From the NCBI GenBank assembly GCA_002397275.1, contig DHAA01000075.1, positions 1 to 33,047 on the forward strand: 33,047 nucleotides of DNA, in the 5' to 3' direction. Shown here piece after piece: positions 6,780 through 14,983 of this stretch. The first letter of the stretch is position 1. Every line of letters begins with the position of its first letter. The translations under genes were made by a program, and so were the position numbers. The notes beneath the pieces are model-generated. The model was not told where the DNA came from. It searched no databases and saw only the letters and a list, made by a program, of their open reading frames with translations. The DNA comes from Thermacetogenium sp. UBA4966. GTDB lineage: Bacteria > Bacillota > DSM-12270 > Thermacetogeniales > Thermacetogeniaceae.

Positions 6780-7301
6780 ATGTATGTAAGCGGTAAATGA
6801 TGCCGCACCCAGCTTTCTGCGCTTGGATAGCATGGCAGACCAGAGTCTATTTCCTTGAGCTTCAGTGATATATCCTTTTTCCAGTGCTGCAAGCAATATA
6901 TCGCCGGTTGTCATATGCTTAAGTCCCATTTCTGCGATATATGGAGCTATGTCTTTCAAATTATTACTTGCTACAATGCCGCCATTTTGCTTTGCCAATG
7001 CGATGGACGCGGCTTCCCCCTTACCAATGACCATATGCCCGGCTTCTGGCTTTACAGTAAGTTGATAATATAGCTCATATGCTTCCGTATCAGCGTCAAT
7101 AGTCATTATCTGTGCTTGTCCGCCCAAAAGAAGCGCATCCACTCTTGCCTTTAGATGCGCAATTCCGGGGTAAGACAGTTCATCATAAACAGTTTTGGGA
7201 ATAACTATTCTCCCGGGATATAACTTGACTAATAGGTTTTCATGTCCAACCCACAAAAATGCAGATATACAGTCGCTGTCGAAAAAAAGCGACTCAGTCA
7301 A
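6777..7301 (-). CDS. PIN-like nuclease-domain protein (DUF3368-like), putative toxin
   Basis: A 174-residue PIN-fold protein, the third gene of the Xre-ImmA-PIN operon. Candidate active-site acids are D8/D10 in FFDSD, E41 in VYDEL, E96 in IGKGEAASIALA and the NNLKD loop (113-117). PIN proteins of this type are single-strand RNases or nucleic-acid-binding partners, often toxin parts. The start is TTG at 7301, supported by AAGGAGG (7310-7316) eight bases upstream. It overlaps the peptidase gene by eight bases. The stop codon TAA lies exactly on the junction with the histidine kinase fragment, so the natural C terminus may have been replaced or trimmed. Confidence 0.75.
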   Translation of the reverse strand: MTESLFFDSDCISAFLWVGHENLLVKLYPGRIVIPKTVYDELSYPGIAHLKARVDALLLGGQAQIMTIDADTEAYELYYQLTVKPEAGHMVIGKGEAASIALAKQNGGIVASNNLKDIAPYIAEMGLKHMTTGDILLAALEKGYITEAQGNRLWSAMLSKRRKLGAASFTAYIH

Positions 7302-8046
7302 GCAGTTCGCCTCCTTCGCTTTCCTCCCCATATACAAGGTCGGAACGGAAAGCAGAGAGCAATAGTTCATCATACTTACCGCTGGATATCAGTCCTTGTT
7401 CAAGCGCTTTATCTGCCTGTTGAATATAGTAACCATATGTTTTGTATTGCTTATCTTCGGGTGTCGGTCTATAGAGTGTATCGTCATAGCCGAGATTAAC
7501 AGCAGACCAGATAACGTTTTGACGCATCGAATCGGCTTCTTGAATGGTCAATTCATTTTCACCTATAAGTCTGTAAAGGATAGTTTGACGACTGACGCCA
7601 AAGTATTGCTCCAAACGCACGACGTCGCGAAGTGTAAGCTTGCCGGAGTCGGATTTTTTTAGTCGCTTGACCATATCCGATAAAGCATCCGGCGGCATAA
7701 GCAGATAAGACGCGAACTGATCGGCCTGCTTTTCCCTTTCACTTCCCACACCAATTGTTTTTGCACAAACTGCAGTTAGCCCGTCATCATCAAAATAAAG
7801 GTGATATAATTCGTGCGCCATTGAAAAGCGCTGCCTGCCAAGGGTCATTGATGAATTGATAGCGATTACATTATTGCCGGCGCCCTTGATACAAATGCCG
7901 CTTAAATTACTACCCATTGGATAGTATACGATTGATAGCTTATCGATCGTATATGCCAAAGCAAATATATCAATGGGTGAAGTCGCGTCTTCCCCGAGTT
8001 CTTTTCGCAGACTGAGAGCTTTTTTCCATAAGTCCATCTTATCCAT
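7294..8046 (-). CDS. ImmA/IrrE-family metallo-endopeptidase
   Basis: A 250-residue cytoplasmic protein with an IrrE N-terminal-like (M78) peptidase domain. The zinc motif is HELYH at 78-82, and the downstream EREKQADQFASYLLMP segment supplies the third acidic ligand. Residues 130-160 look helix-turn-helix-like (LTLRDVVRLEQYFGVSRQTI). ImmA peptidases cleave Xre-type repressors to switch on mobile elements, and Xre/ImmA pairs also work as toxin-antitoxin or phage-defence units (RosmerTA type). The most likely target is the Xre protein encoded just upstream. I choose ATG 8046 because AGGTGA (8055-8060) is eight bases away, whereas ATG 8052 is too close. It overlaps both neighbours by eight bases. 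Confidence 0.88.
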   Translation of the reverse strand: MDKMDLWKKALSLRKELGEDATSPIDIFALAYTIDKLSIVYYPMGSNLSGICIKGAGNNVIAINSSMTLGRQRFSMAHELYHLYFDDDGLTAVCAKTIGVGSEREKQADQFASYLLMPPDALSDMVKRLKKSDSGKLTLRDVVRLEQYFGVSRQTILYRLIGENELTIQEADSMRQNVIWSAVNLGYDDTLYRPTPEDKQYKTYGYYIQQADKALEQGLISSGKYDELLLSAFRSDLVYGEESEGGELLD

Positions 8047-8392
8047 CGGCATGCTCACCTTCAAGCAGTTGTGTCATGAAATTGCAATTTAAAGCAATTC
8101 TGTTTATGGCACTGAGTACTTCCAAATCACCATCTCCAATTTCGCTTGCCCGGAGCGCAAAAGACAGAGGTTTAACAGTAATATCCGATTCCTCAAAAGC
8201 AGATACCGGTACGCCAAACAAAGCCGCAAGTTTATCAAGCATATCCGACGTGAGCGCGCGTTTGCCTTTCTCGACCATAGACACTAAGCTTTGGTCAACC
8301 TTGAGGTAATTAGCCACGTTGCTTTGTGTAAAGCCACTATTCTCGCGCAGAGATTTTATTCTTGCACCGATTATTTCAATAGAGTAGTTCAT
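8039..8392 (-). CDS. Xre/Cro-type helix-turn-helix regulator
   Basis: A 117-residue repressor-like protein. Residues 8-62 form a typical HTH_3 domain: ARIKSLRENSGFTQSNVANYL, then VDQSLVSMVEKGKRAL and a closing LAALFGV. The C-terminal half is a short helical extension of unknown role, possibly the peptidase-sensitive or partner-binding part. It starts after GGAGGT and heads the Xre-ImmA-PIN operon. It probably represses its own promoter, whose -35 is overlapped by an 11-base palindrome, and/or binds the tandem 13-base repeats beside its start. Confidence 0.9.
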   Translation of the reverse strand: MNYSIEIIGARIKSLRENSGFTQSNVANYLKVDQSLVSMVEKGKRALTSDMLDKLAALFGVPVSAFEESDITVKPLSFALRASEIGDGDLEVLSAINRIALNCNFMTQLLEGEHADG

Positions 8393-8406
8393 CGTGACAC
8401 CTCCTT

Positions 8407-8432
8407 GTATACTATGAGCGTATACTATGAGC
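8407..8432. repeat. Two abutting 13-base direct repeats beside the xre start
   Basis: GTATACTATGAGC occurs twice head to tail (8407-8419, 8420-8432), immediately upstream of the ribosome site of the Xre gene. The position in the transcript leader suggests an operator or an RNA-level control site. A small tandem duplication is the null explanation. Confidence 0.6.
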
Positions 8433-8499
8433 AGCGACCGATTTAAAGGATAATTTCCAGTTATCTGCTTGACATCACAACACTGCTCTGACTATTTAT

Positions 8500-8556
8500 A
8501 TTATATTCAGCACTTGTCATAAAGTCAATAAATTTTATATTATATTTTATGACAAG
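8500..8556 (-). promoter_or_regulatory. Promoter and palindromic operator of the Xre-ImmA-PIN operon
   Basis: On the minus strand TTGACT (8528-8523) and TATAAT (8505-8500) are exactly 17 bases apart. A perfect 11-base inverted repeat, CTTGTCATAAA (8513-8523) and TTTATGACAAG (8546-8556), overlaps the -35 and spacer, so a bound repressor would block RNA polymerase. The leader is about 100 bases. This is a textbook layout for autoregulation by the encoded Xre protein. Confidence 0.65.
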
Positions 8557-9089
8557 ATTTCGGGATTATTCTTACCTGAACATCACGCCTACGCCGGAAA
8601 TTACTTGTCATTTGCGCGATGAAAACAGATATGAGACGCTAGAAACGCGAGATCTTTGTCGGGTTAAAGTCCCGACAGGTTTCTCGAACAGGTTGTCGAA
8701 AAAACGGAAACACTCTTTGTATTCGATTGTAGCATACGTTATAATTATCTATACAAGTTTGGGATGCCCGACTATGCATTACACTTCGCTCCCAGCGGTT
8801 CAGGGCGGCTTTCAAAACTGCAAGATTCCATTGATGCAATGATTGAACAACTATGGCATTTTAAGATCCATGGAACACATACCCCGATCAAAAGCAAAAT
8901 TGCCCCAAAATGCCCTATCGAATTCTGACGAGGAAAAGATAAGGCTCCTGAAGAAGCGAAGCGGTTCATTGACAATCTTAACGTTATCATTAATAACAGT
9001 CTTTCAAGCTTATTGTCAGCCACATAACGCCAACCACCGAGATCACGGCGAATCAAGCCCGTCTATAACTTCAAGGCAGGTGAATAGCT
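8557..9089 (+). other. No intact gene, possible decayed coding remnants
   Basis: Rightward frames here are short and broken. One starts at ATG 8549 inside the operator and ends at 8842. A second runs from about 8760 through YALHFAPSGSG and LQDSIDAMIEQLW to a TGA near 8928. A third covers EEAKRFIDNLNVIINNSL near 8960. None has a ribosome site or a motif I can assign. A small hairpin TGTCGGG/CCCGACA lies at 8657-8677. The pattern fits a degraded gene or untranslated accessory DNA. Confidence 0.35.
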
Positions 9090-10589
9090 TTGTGCTCACA
9101 AAGCATATACAACATAATTCGTGAGGCCATGAATGACGAGGGTCGGCTTCCGCGCAACTTTGAACTTCTGCACGAGGAGACTGCGCCAAACGAAATCAAG
9201 TTTATAGCGGGCGCAAAAGACGGAATCGGTGTGTTCCATATGTCTCCGAAGAAGCCGGAACAGGTTGTCGAGAAGATACTGAACTTCATCAAGTCCGGTA
9301 GGATGGAGAAGATTGCGCCGGTTATCCGCATGTACAGCGTCCTTCAAATTATCGACCCTTTGCTGGCGGTGATTCGAGAAAACGCAGTCAAAGTCGATTT
9401 AGCCAGCGTCGGCGCATATGCCGAGTCGCTCGCCTTTGAAAGTGACGACGAAGAATTGGTGAAATTGGGCATAGCCTTGCTCGGACTGTTCGACTGGAGC
9501 GATTCGCCTGAAATGCAGAATAAAATAGTCACGCTTGGTTTGTATGAAGAGTTTACGCTTTATGCCGTCGTCGCTGCCGGTGGATGGGATAATGGAAATG
9601 ATGTCATCTTTCAAATTGTCCAAAAGGTAGACGGCTGGGGCAAAATACACGCCGTGGAAAGGCTTAAACCTGAAACGGATGAAATTCGCGAGTGGATTCT
9701 GCGCGACGGTTGTTCAAATGCGGTAATGGATGCATACCTCGGATTGGAATGCGCGAACAAAGGTGATTTGATCGGGGTGCTGCTCAGGGATTCCTTGGAC
9801 GTCGGACTTTTTGAAAGCATCGGTATTATTATTGACGCTCTGCTGGACGAGGGACCCGTCGAGGGAATAAGCGCGTATGAACACGCCGAAGAAGCGTTGC
9901 TGCGGTATCTGCAATTCGCGAAAACGTACGCTTTCTCGCTAAAGCATCTGTGGCGCGTTCTGAATGTGGGGTTGTTTCTCGATGGAGATGAATTATCCAA
10001 CAAAGAGGAACTGCTGCGGCTGTGCGCAGAAATAAGCGGCAGGCCCGCTTGGCGGGAGCAAATCATGTCGACACTGAGCGATCCCGACAACGAAGACTTC
10101 TTTTATGCAGATAACACGGCAAGCCGCTTAAATATCGATGTGACAGACTTAATCTATCAGGCAATCAAGAAAGACCCCATTAAGAACGTCGGTTATATGT
10201 CGCAGGTTTTTCGCAATGCCGACTACGCCAGGGAACTGACCGCGCTGTATGAAAAGGTTCTGCCGCTCGATGAAATGGCGGCAGGTATGGGAGATTACCT
10301 GTTTTCGCCGTCTCTGAATCAGGAATATAATTGTCTTGATTCGATTTTGCAGGAACTCAAGGCATATCCGCTGGTAGGCGAGAGATTGGTACGGACGGGG
10401 TTGCAATCGCCTGTGACAAGAAACCGCAACTTCGCTTGCAGTGTGTTGGAAGAATGGAGCAAAACGCTCGGCCGGTCGGCGTCGTCGTTTTCACCGGATT
10501 TGTATGCGGCGCTGAGGGGAGTCGCCGCCGTCGAGGTCAACGCCTACACAAAAAAGACTATGACGAATTTAATCAAATGGGATAAATAG
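9090..10589 (+). CDS. Helical-repeat protein of the 'limonene hydroxylase'-labelled family
   Basis: A 499-residue soluble all-helical protein. Its N terminus (IYNIIREAMNDEGRLPRNFELLHEE), the NEIKFIAGAKDGIGVFHMSP segment, the WDNGNDVIFQIVQKVDGWGKIHAVERLKPET block, the DALLDEGPVEGISAYEHAEEAL block and the C-terminal LQSPVTRNRNFA closely match, from memory, Firmicute proteins annotated limonene hydroxylase after a Geobacillus clone. I see no haem, flavin or iron-ligand motif to support a hydroxylase. The regular helix pairs look like a HEAT-type solenoid. The start is TTG at 9090, backed by AGGTG at 9078-9082 and by conservation of the residues directly after it. It is followed after ten bases by a small gene on the same strand. 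Confidence 0.65.
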   Translation: MCSQSIYNIIREAMNDEGRLPRNFELLHEETAPNEIKFIAGAKDGIGVFHMSPKKPEQVVEKILNFIKSGRMEKIAPVIRMYSVLQIIDPLLAVIRENAVKVDLASVGAYAESLAFESDDEELVKLGIALLGLFDWSDSPEMQNKIVTLGLYEEFTLYAVVAAGGWDNGNDVIFQIVQKVDGWGKIHAVERLKPETDEIREWILRDGCSNAVMDAYLGLECANKGDLIGVLLRDSLDVGLFESIGIIIDALLDEGPVEGISAYEHAEEALLRYLQFAKTYAFSLKHLWRVLNVGLFLDGDELSNKEELLRLCAEISGRPAWREQIMSTLSDPDNEDFFYADNTASRLNIDVTDLIYQAIKKDPIKNVGYMSQVFRNADYARELTALYEKVLPLDEMAAGMGDYLFSPSLNQEYNCLDSILQELKAYPLVGERLVRTGLQSPVTRNRNFACSVLEEWSKTLGRSASSFSPDLYAALRGVAAVEVNAYTKKTMTNLIKWDK

Positions 10590-10599
10590 GAGGGCCGTT

Positions 10600-10878
10600 A
10601 TGGAGAGCAAAAGCAAAATTGTCGTTTTGCCCTGCGACTGTAAATGCTGTATGTTCGTGGTTGAAAAAACGAAATGGAAAGACGGAGATGTCAGTTACAA
10701 CATCTCAATACAAGATTCGCGCTACGATCACGACTACAACACGGTATGGGGCAGACTCAAACGCGCCGCCGCTACGCTGTTCGGCAAGCCGGTTTGTTTC
10801 AACGATGTTTACATCGCCGACGAGGAGAAGTTCAAAAAACTCGTCAGCGACTTGTCGGAACTGACTGCCGACAATTGA
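10600..10878 (+). CDS. Small Cys-rich hypothetical protein
   Basis: A 92-residue protein starting at ATG 10600 after GGAGGG, ten bases behind the solenoid gene, so almost certainly in the same operon. Near the N terminus it has VLPCDCKCCMFVVEK with four closely spaced cysteines, then a beta-rich middle (VSYNISIQDSRY) and a basic helix (WGRLKRAAATLFG), and ends with an acidic DEEKFKKLVSDLSEL helix. Similar short proteins occur on phages and plasmids, but I cannot name a family. The cysteines could bind a metal, though no standard zinc-ribbon spacing is seen. Confidence 0.65.
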   Translation: MESKSKIVVLPCDCKCCMFVVEKTKWKDGDVSYNISIQDSRYDHDYNTVWGRLKRAAATLFGKPVCFNDVYIADEEKFKKLVSDLSELTADN

Positions 10879-10887
10879 AACTCGAAC

Positions 10888-10904
10888 GGGGCGTCGTACG
10901 CCCC
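10888..10904 (+). terminator. GC-rich hairpin after the small gene
   Basis: GGGGCGT (10888-10894) and ACGCCCC (10898-10904) form a tight 7-base stem with a 3-base loop, ten bases after the stop. No T run follows, so it may stabilise the mRNA 3' end rather than terminate. Confidence 0.35.
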
Positions 10905-11040
10905 GCCCGCATGTCGTGCATTGTTAGAAAAAACTGATCTGCGAAGGGGTTCAAGTTTAACGATTGTGTCTGCCGCAGACGCAAAGGGTATGCAAGGGTA
11001 CGCATTTTATCAATAGATGATACATCCGCCACGGTTTCAG

Positions 11041-11073
11041 CCTGTCATTGATACAATGGCAGGTTATTTTCTT
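11041..11073 (+). terminator. Intrinsic terminator, rightward
   Basis: CCTGTCATT (11041-11049) pairs with AATGGCAGG (11055-11063) across a five-base loop with one G-T wobble, followed by TTATTTTCTTG. It would end transcription coming from the 9090-10878 operon, 160 bases after the last stop. Confidence 0.55.
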
Positions 11074-11113
11074 GTAAGCCGAATACAAAATACGTGGTTT
11101 TGGCTTGAATGAA

Positions 11114-11689
11114 TTAGTCAAAAAAGAACGAGATGCCCTGGAAAAGCAATTTTGAGATCAACTCAGCCATCTGCTGAGGGGTTTCGACCATTCCGTCCAG
11201 CAGCCATTTTTCAATAATTTTTAGTGCTCCGCTAATGATAAAGCACTGCAGATACTCGGATATTCTCGCATCAAGATTTTGAGCATTCCGAACATCCGCG
11301 ATCATTTTCTGCTGTGCCAGGGCCATGATATCTTCTTGAAATTGAGCGTCGCTGTTTTCACCCAGCAAAACCTTAAACAACCCGGAATTTTTGGCCGCAT
11401 ATTCCAGAACCTGTTTTAATATCTGCGTAGCCATTTCCGAATGCCGGCTCGTTTCATGTGAATTTATATATTCATTTAGTTCCGCCACCACCTCCTGCTC
11501 TAATTTCTGAAGTAGATCGTAGGGATCGGTATAATGCGCATAAAAGGTGCTTCGGTTAATATCCGCTCCTTCACAAAGCCTTTTAACGGAAATTTTAGAG
11601 ATGGGAGTCGTCTGCATTAAGCTGATAAGGCTTTCCCTTAACAGATAGGTGGTATATTTTACTCTTCGGTCAATTTTTCCGGCTTTCAT
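11114..11689 (-). CDS. TetR-family repressor
   Basis: A 191-residue TetR/AcrR-type regulator. The N-terminal HTH domain spans about residues 8-58 (TTYLLRESLISLM, then ISKISVKRLCEGADINRSTFYAHYTDPYDLL). The rest is the helical ligand and dimerisation domain of the C-terminal type common in Firmicutes (QILKQVLEYAAKNSGLFKVLLGEN). It is divergent from the MMPL exporter gene, and palindromes in the 164-base gap between them are its probable operators. The likely role is repression of the exporter until an inducing lipid, dye or antibiotic binds. Confidence 0.92.
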   Translation of the reverse strand: MKAGKIDRRVKYTTYLLRESLISLMQTTPISKISVKRLCEGADINRSTFYAHYTDPYDLLQKLEQEVVAELNEYINSHETSRHSEMATQILKQVLEYAAKNSGLFKVLLGENSDAQFQEDIMALAQQKMIADVRNAQNLDARISEYLQCFIISGALKIIEKWLLDGMVETPQQMAELISKLLFQGISFFFD

Positions 11690-11773
11690 GACAACCTCAC
11701 TTAGTAATTTTTATGAATTACCGACAATTTTGCTTTTTATGTAGTGAATAAACAAATGTAAAGAAACTGCTGG

Positions 11774-11836
11774 TTGTAATCCAACATCCGGCATATTATA
11801 CTTCATGCCGGGCTATAAAACAACATGCTGTTGTTT
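11774..11836 (+). promoter_or_regulatory. Exporter promoter with two palindromic operators
   Basis: TTGTAA (11774-11779), a 17-base spacer and TATACT (11797-11802) form the promoter of the MMPL gene. One inverted repeat, CCGGCAT (11788-11794) and ATGCCGG (11805-11811), encloses the -10. A second, AAACAACA (11818-11825), TGC, TGTTGTTT (11829-11836), lies just past the start site. The 19-base second site is the right size for a TetR dimer. Confidence 0.6.
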
Positions 11837-11853
11837 AAATTGGAGGTAGCTAT

Positions 11854-14800
11854 GTGAAAACAATTATCAAAGGCCGTTGGATTATATTAGCCATCTGGGT
11901 TCTCGCAGCTGTATTGCTCACGGTATTTCAGCCTGACGTCAACCAAATACTTCAGCAGCGGGGTCAAACGCCGGTCGCCGACAGCAGTCCGTCGGCTGTC
12001 GCCGACTCTATTCTAAAAAGGATGGAGTCTTCTAACGGAACAAACAACCTGATTGTATTTTACGATAAAAACAAAATTTCAGATTATGAAATGAATCAAA
12101 TAAGCAAGGCGGTAAGGAATATTACCGACAGCAGTTCTGAATTGGGCATTGATGATATTATTGATCCCTTTAGCACCCCGGATGCCAAAAGCTCTCTGAT
12201 CTCGAAGGACGGCACGACCCTGATGGTCAGCTTCAAACTGGATAAAAGGGACCGGGACATGAACGAAATCCAATCCGCCTTGGACGGCAAACTGAAGAAC
12301 GCGGGCGTAGAGTATTATTTAACCGGTGAAGATTTTATTGGCAACGACTATATAAAAGCCGGGCTTGCAGGCGTGGAGAAAAGCGCCATACTGACCGTTT
12401 TATTCATCCTCGTTATCTTAATTATTGCCTTCAGGTCCTTGGTGACGCCTCTGGTTTCCCTGCTCGCGGTGGGCTTTTCCTACCTGACCTCCATGGGCAT
12501 TGTGGCGCAGCTCATCGATAAGGCCAATTTCCCGGTCACGACCCTGACGCAGATCCTGCTGATTCTGATCCTGTTCGGCATCGGCACCGATTACAACATT
12601 CTCCTTTTCAACAGATTTAAAGAAGAGTTATCGCACGGGTCGTCCGTTGACAACGCTATTGCCGGTACATACAAAACCGCCGGCAAAACGATTGCTTTCA
12701 GCGTCCTGACCGTTCTGATTGCTTTTTTAAGCCTGATCTTTTCGGAATCACCCATTTATAGATCAGGGGTCGCCGTTGTGTTCGGCGCGGCGATGCTTTT
12801 ACTGGAGATCATGACCTTAACGCCGTTTGCCATGAAATTGCTGGGGAAAAAGTTTTTCTGGCCGTCAAAAAGCACAACAGAACATAAGGAAAGCAGACTG
12901 TGGGGGGCTATCTCCAGCTTCTCGACGAAACGCTCGCTTGTATCCGTCGTGATGGTCGTTCTCGTGATCGGCCTGTCGGTCGGGTTCTATCAGCAAAAAC
13001 TGAACTTCGACCAGATCGGCGAGCTCGGCAACGCCTACCCCTCGACCAAGGGCTTCAATATTGTGGCCGAGCATTTCGGTAAAGGGCAGGCCATGCCGGC
13101 GACGCTTGTCATGGAAAGTGATAAACCACTCGATAATAACGATAACCTCGCGGTGATCGATAAGATCACAGAAAATATCAAGGATATCAAGGGCGTCAAG
13201 CAGGTTTCTTCCGTGACACGGCCCCAGGGGAAACAGATCGACGAATTTTATATCAGCGATCAGATGTCCTCTGTGTCCAGCGGGCTCGATTCCATGCAGG
13301 GCGGCTTAAATCAAATCAGCGGCGGTTTCACCGAGGCGCAGGATAAACTCGGCTCGGCGGACTTTTCCAAAGTAAGCGATATGGTTAAGGGAACGGCACA
13401 GCTTCAAAATGCGGTTACCGCGCTGTCCGGAGGACTGAGCCAACTCCAGTCCGGTCTGGCCGGAGGCAACCAGGGCTCTCCATCACTCAGCAGCGGGATT
13501 GCCGCCATAGAGAGCAATTTATCAGAAATCAGCGGCGGGCTGCAGACATTGTCCGGCAGCTACAGCGGCATGCAGCAGGGCTATACGCAAATGGGGCGGC
13601 ATTATCAGGACGCCGCCAAGGCGCTTCTGGGTATTAAATCAGCGCTGTCCCAGATGCAGGGATTGGCCGCGGCTTTGGGCGCCAATCATCCGGAGTTAAA
13701 CAGCGACCCGTATTATTTGGGCCTGAAAACGTCTATTGATTCGCTGCAGTCGTCGCTCGGCGAGATCACGCCCGAAAGCATGGAAAAGCTCAATGCAAAC
13801 TATAACGCCGCTACCGCCGGCTTTGGCACAGCGAACAAAAATCTGGCGGCCATGAGCACGGGTCTGTCACAGATGGCCGGCGGGCTGAAAACAATCGAAA
13901 GCGGCGTCGGCAAAACGTCGGACGGCATCGGGACCATCGTCACCAACATGGACAAGGTGGCCCAGGGCCTTGATCAGATGAAATCCGGCCAGCAGCAGCT
14001 TGTCGCGGGGCTGGACCAATTCGGCTCGTTCGGGACACAGTTGTCCGCCGTAAGCGATGCCTTAAAGAAAATTTCCGGCGGGCTTGGGCAGAGCCAAGAT
14101 TTCCTGGCGCAGTTCAGCACGGATAAAACATTCCATATTCCGGACGAGGCGCTGACAAGCTCGGATTACAAGACGGCGCTAAATTCATTTATGTCGGGCG
14201 ACAGGAACATCACGAAGATGATCATTGTATTAAACGATGACCCTTATTCATGGGAGGCGGTCAATACGATCAAAGAAATCAATACCACGGTCTCCAACGG
14301 GATGAAAGGTACCGTCCTTTCGGATGCCAGGTTCGGCGTCTCGGGGCCAAGCTCATTGACCAACGACATGAACGATACCTTGAGCCGTGATTTAAACAGA
14401 ATGATCGTCATCGTCTTGGCCGGCGTGTTCCTCGTCCTGCTTCTGGTCATCCGTTCCTTCTGGACGCCCGTATTCATCACGTTATCCCTTGTCGGCTCGT
14501 ATTTTGCGGCGATATTTGTTTCAAACACCCTTTTCGTTGATATCATGCATTACGCGGGGCTGTCTTCCTTCGTTCCGTTTTTCGCCTTTATTATCATTGT
14601 GGCTCTCGGTGTGGACTACAGCATCTTCCTGATGGCCCGTTTCAGGGAATTTGGGGATATAGCGCCGAAGGAGGCAATTATTCAGGCCTCCAGGCAAATC
14701 GGCGGTGTGGTTATGGCGGCTGTCGTTATTCTCGGCGGTACATTCGCCACGCTCATTCCTTCCGGAGTGACATTACTGATTGAATTGGCGGTCACCGTGA

Positions 14801-14916
14801 TTGCCGGACTCCTTGTCGTCTGTTTCATTATGCTGCCGGTATTCTTGCCTGCGACGATCAGGCTGATGAGTAAACTTGCAAAACCCAGATTTAAAAGCGA
14901 TATAACAACAGATTAA
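11854..14916 (+). CDS. MMPL/RND-superfamily membrane exporter (YdfJ-like)
   Basis: A 1020-residue proton-driven transporter with two MMPL halves. TM1 lies at about 9-27, followed by an extracytoplasmic loop and a TM cluster at about 170-350 containing GTDYNILLFNRF (near 243), with the proton-relay aspartate. A very long extracytoplasmic domain follows (about 380-840), rich in repeated SGL/GGL/QMQ heptad-like segments, as in YhgE/Pip-type proteins. The second TM cluster (about 845-1005) contains ALGVDYSIFLMARF. Likely substrates are lipids or amphipathic drugs. The start is GTG at 11854, with GGAGGT at 11842-11847. An ATG two bases upstream is immediately closed by TGA and cannot be used. It is divergent from its TetR gene. 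Confidence 0.92.
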   Translation: MKTIIKGRWIILAIWVLAAVLLTVFQPDVNQILQQRGQTPVADSSPSAVADSILKRMESSNGTNNLIVFYDKNKISDYEMNQISKAVRNITDSSSELGIDDIIDPFSTPDAKSSLISKDGTTLMVSFKLDKRDRDMNEIQSALDGKLKNAGVEYYLTGEDFIGNDYIKAGLAGVEKSAILTVLFILVILIIAFRSLVTPLVSLLAVGFSYLTSMGIVAQLIDKANFPVTTLTQILLILILFGIGTDYNILLFNRFKEELSHGSSVDNAIAGTYKTAGKTIAFSVLTVLIAFLSLIFSESPIYRSGVAVVFGAAMLLLEIMTLTPFAMKLLGKKFFWPSKSTTEHKESRLWGAISSFSTKRSLVSVVMVVLVIGLSVGFYQQKLNFDQIGELGNAYPSTKGFNIVAEHFGKGQAMPATLVMESDKPLDNNDNLAVIDKITENIKDIKGVKQVSSVTRPQGKQIDEFYISDQMSSVSSGLDSMQGGLNQISGGFTEAQDKLGSADFSKVSDMVKGTAQLQNAVTALSGGLSQLQSGLAGGNQGSPSLSSGIAAIESNLSEISGGLQTLSGSYSGMQQGYTQMGRHYQDAAKALLGIKSALSQMQGLAAALGANHPELNSDPYYLGLKTSIDSLQSSLGEITPESMEKLNANYNAATAGFGTANKNLAAMSTGLSQMAGGLKTIESGVGKTSDGIGTIVTNMDKVAQGLDQMKSGQQQLVAGLDQFGSFGTQLSAVSDALKKISGGLGQSQDFLAQFSTDKTFHIPDEALTSSDYKTALNSFMSGDRNITKMIIVLNDDPYSWEAVNTIKEINTTVSNGMKGTVLSDARFGVSGPSSLTNDMNDTLSRDLNRMIVIVLAGVFLVLLLVIRSFWTPVFITLSLVGSYFAAIFVSNTLFVDIMHYAGLSSFVPFFAFIIIVALGVDYSIFLMARFREFGDIAPKEAIIQASRQIGGVVMAAVVILGGTFATLIPSGVTLLIELAVTVIAGLLVVCFIMLPVFLPATIRLMSKLAKPRFKSDITTD

Positions 14917-14948
14917 TCACTCAACCGGAGCTCGAAGCAGAAACCATT

Positions 14949-14983
14949 ATGAAGCGGTGCAACCCTGCCTTGTACCGCTTCAT
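14949..14983. terminator. Hairpin between the exporter and histidine kinase genes
   Basis: ATGAAGCGGT (14949-14958) and ACCGCTTCAT (14974-14983) are perfect complements around a 15-base loop, and the stem can extend inward with one wobble. It lies between convergent genes and includes the kinase stop codon (14980-14982), so it probably serves both transcripts. Only short T runs flank it. Confidence 0.5.

Noticed and set aside
8495..8546. 13-base direct repeat TTTATATTATATT at 8495-8507 and 8534-8546
   Set aside because: It is low-complexity AT sequence inside a promoter region and may be chance. The 11-base palindrome there is more informative.
8578..9050. Two stretches both encoding an ITPT-x-EIT motif (near 8580 and 9022), as traces of a Fic-type gene
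   Set aside because: Only about 18 of 26 bases match, the frames are broken, and no Fic active-site motif is present.
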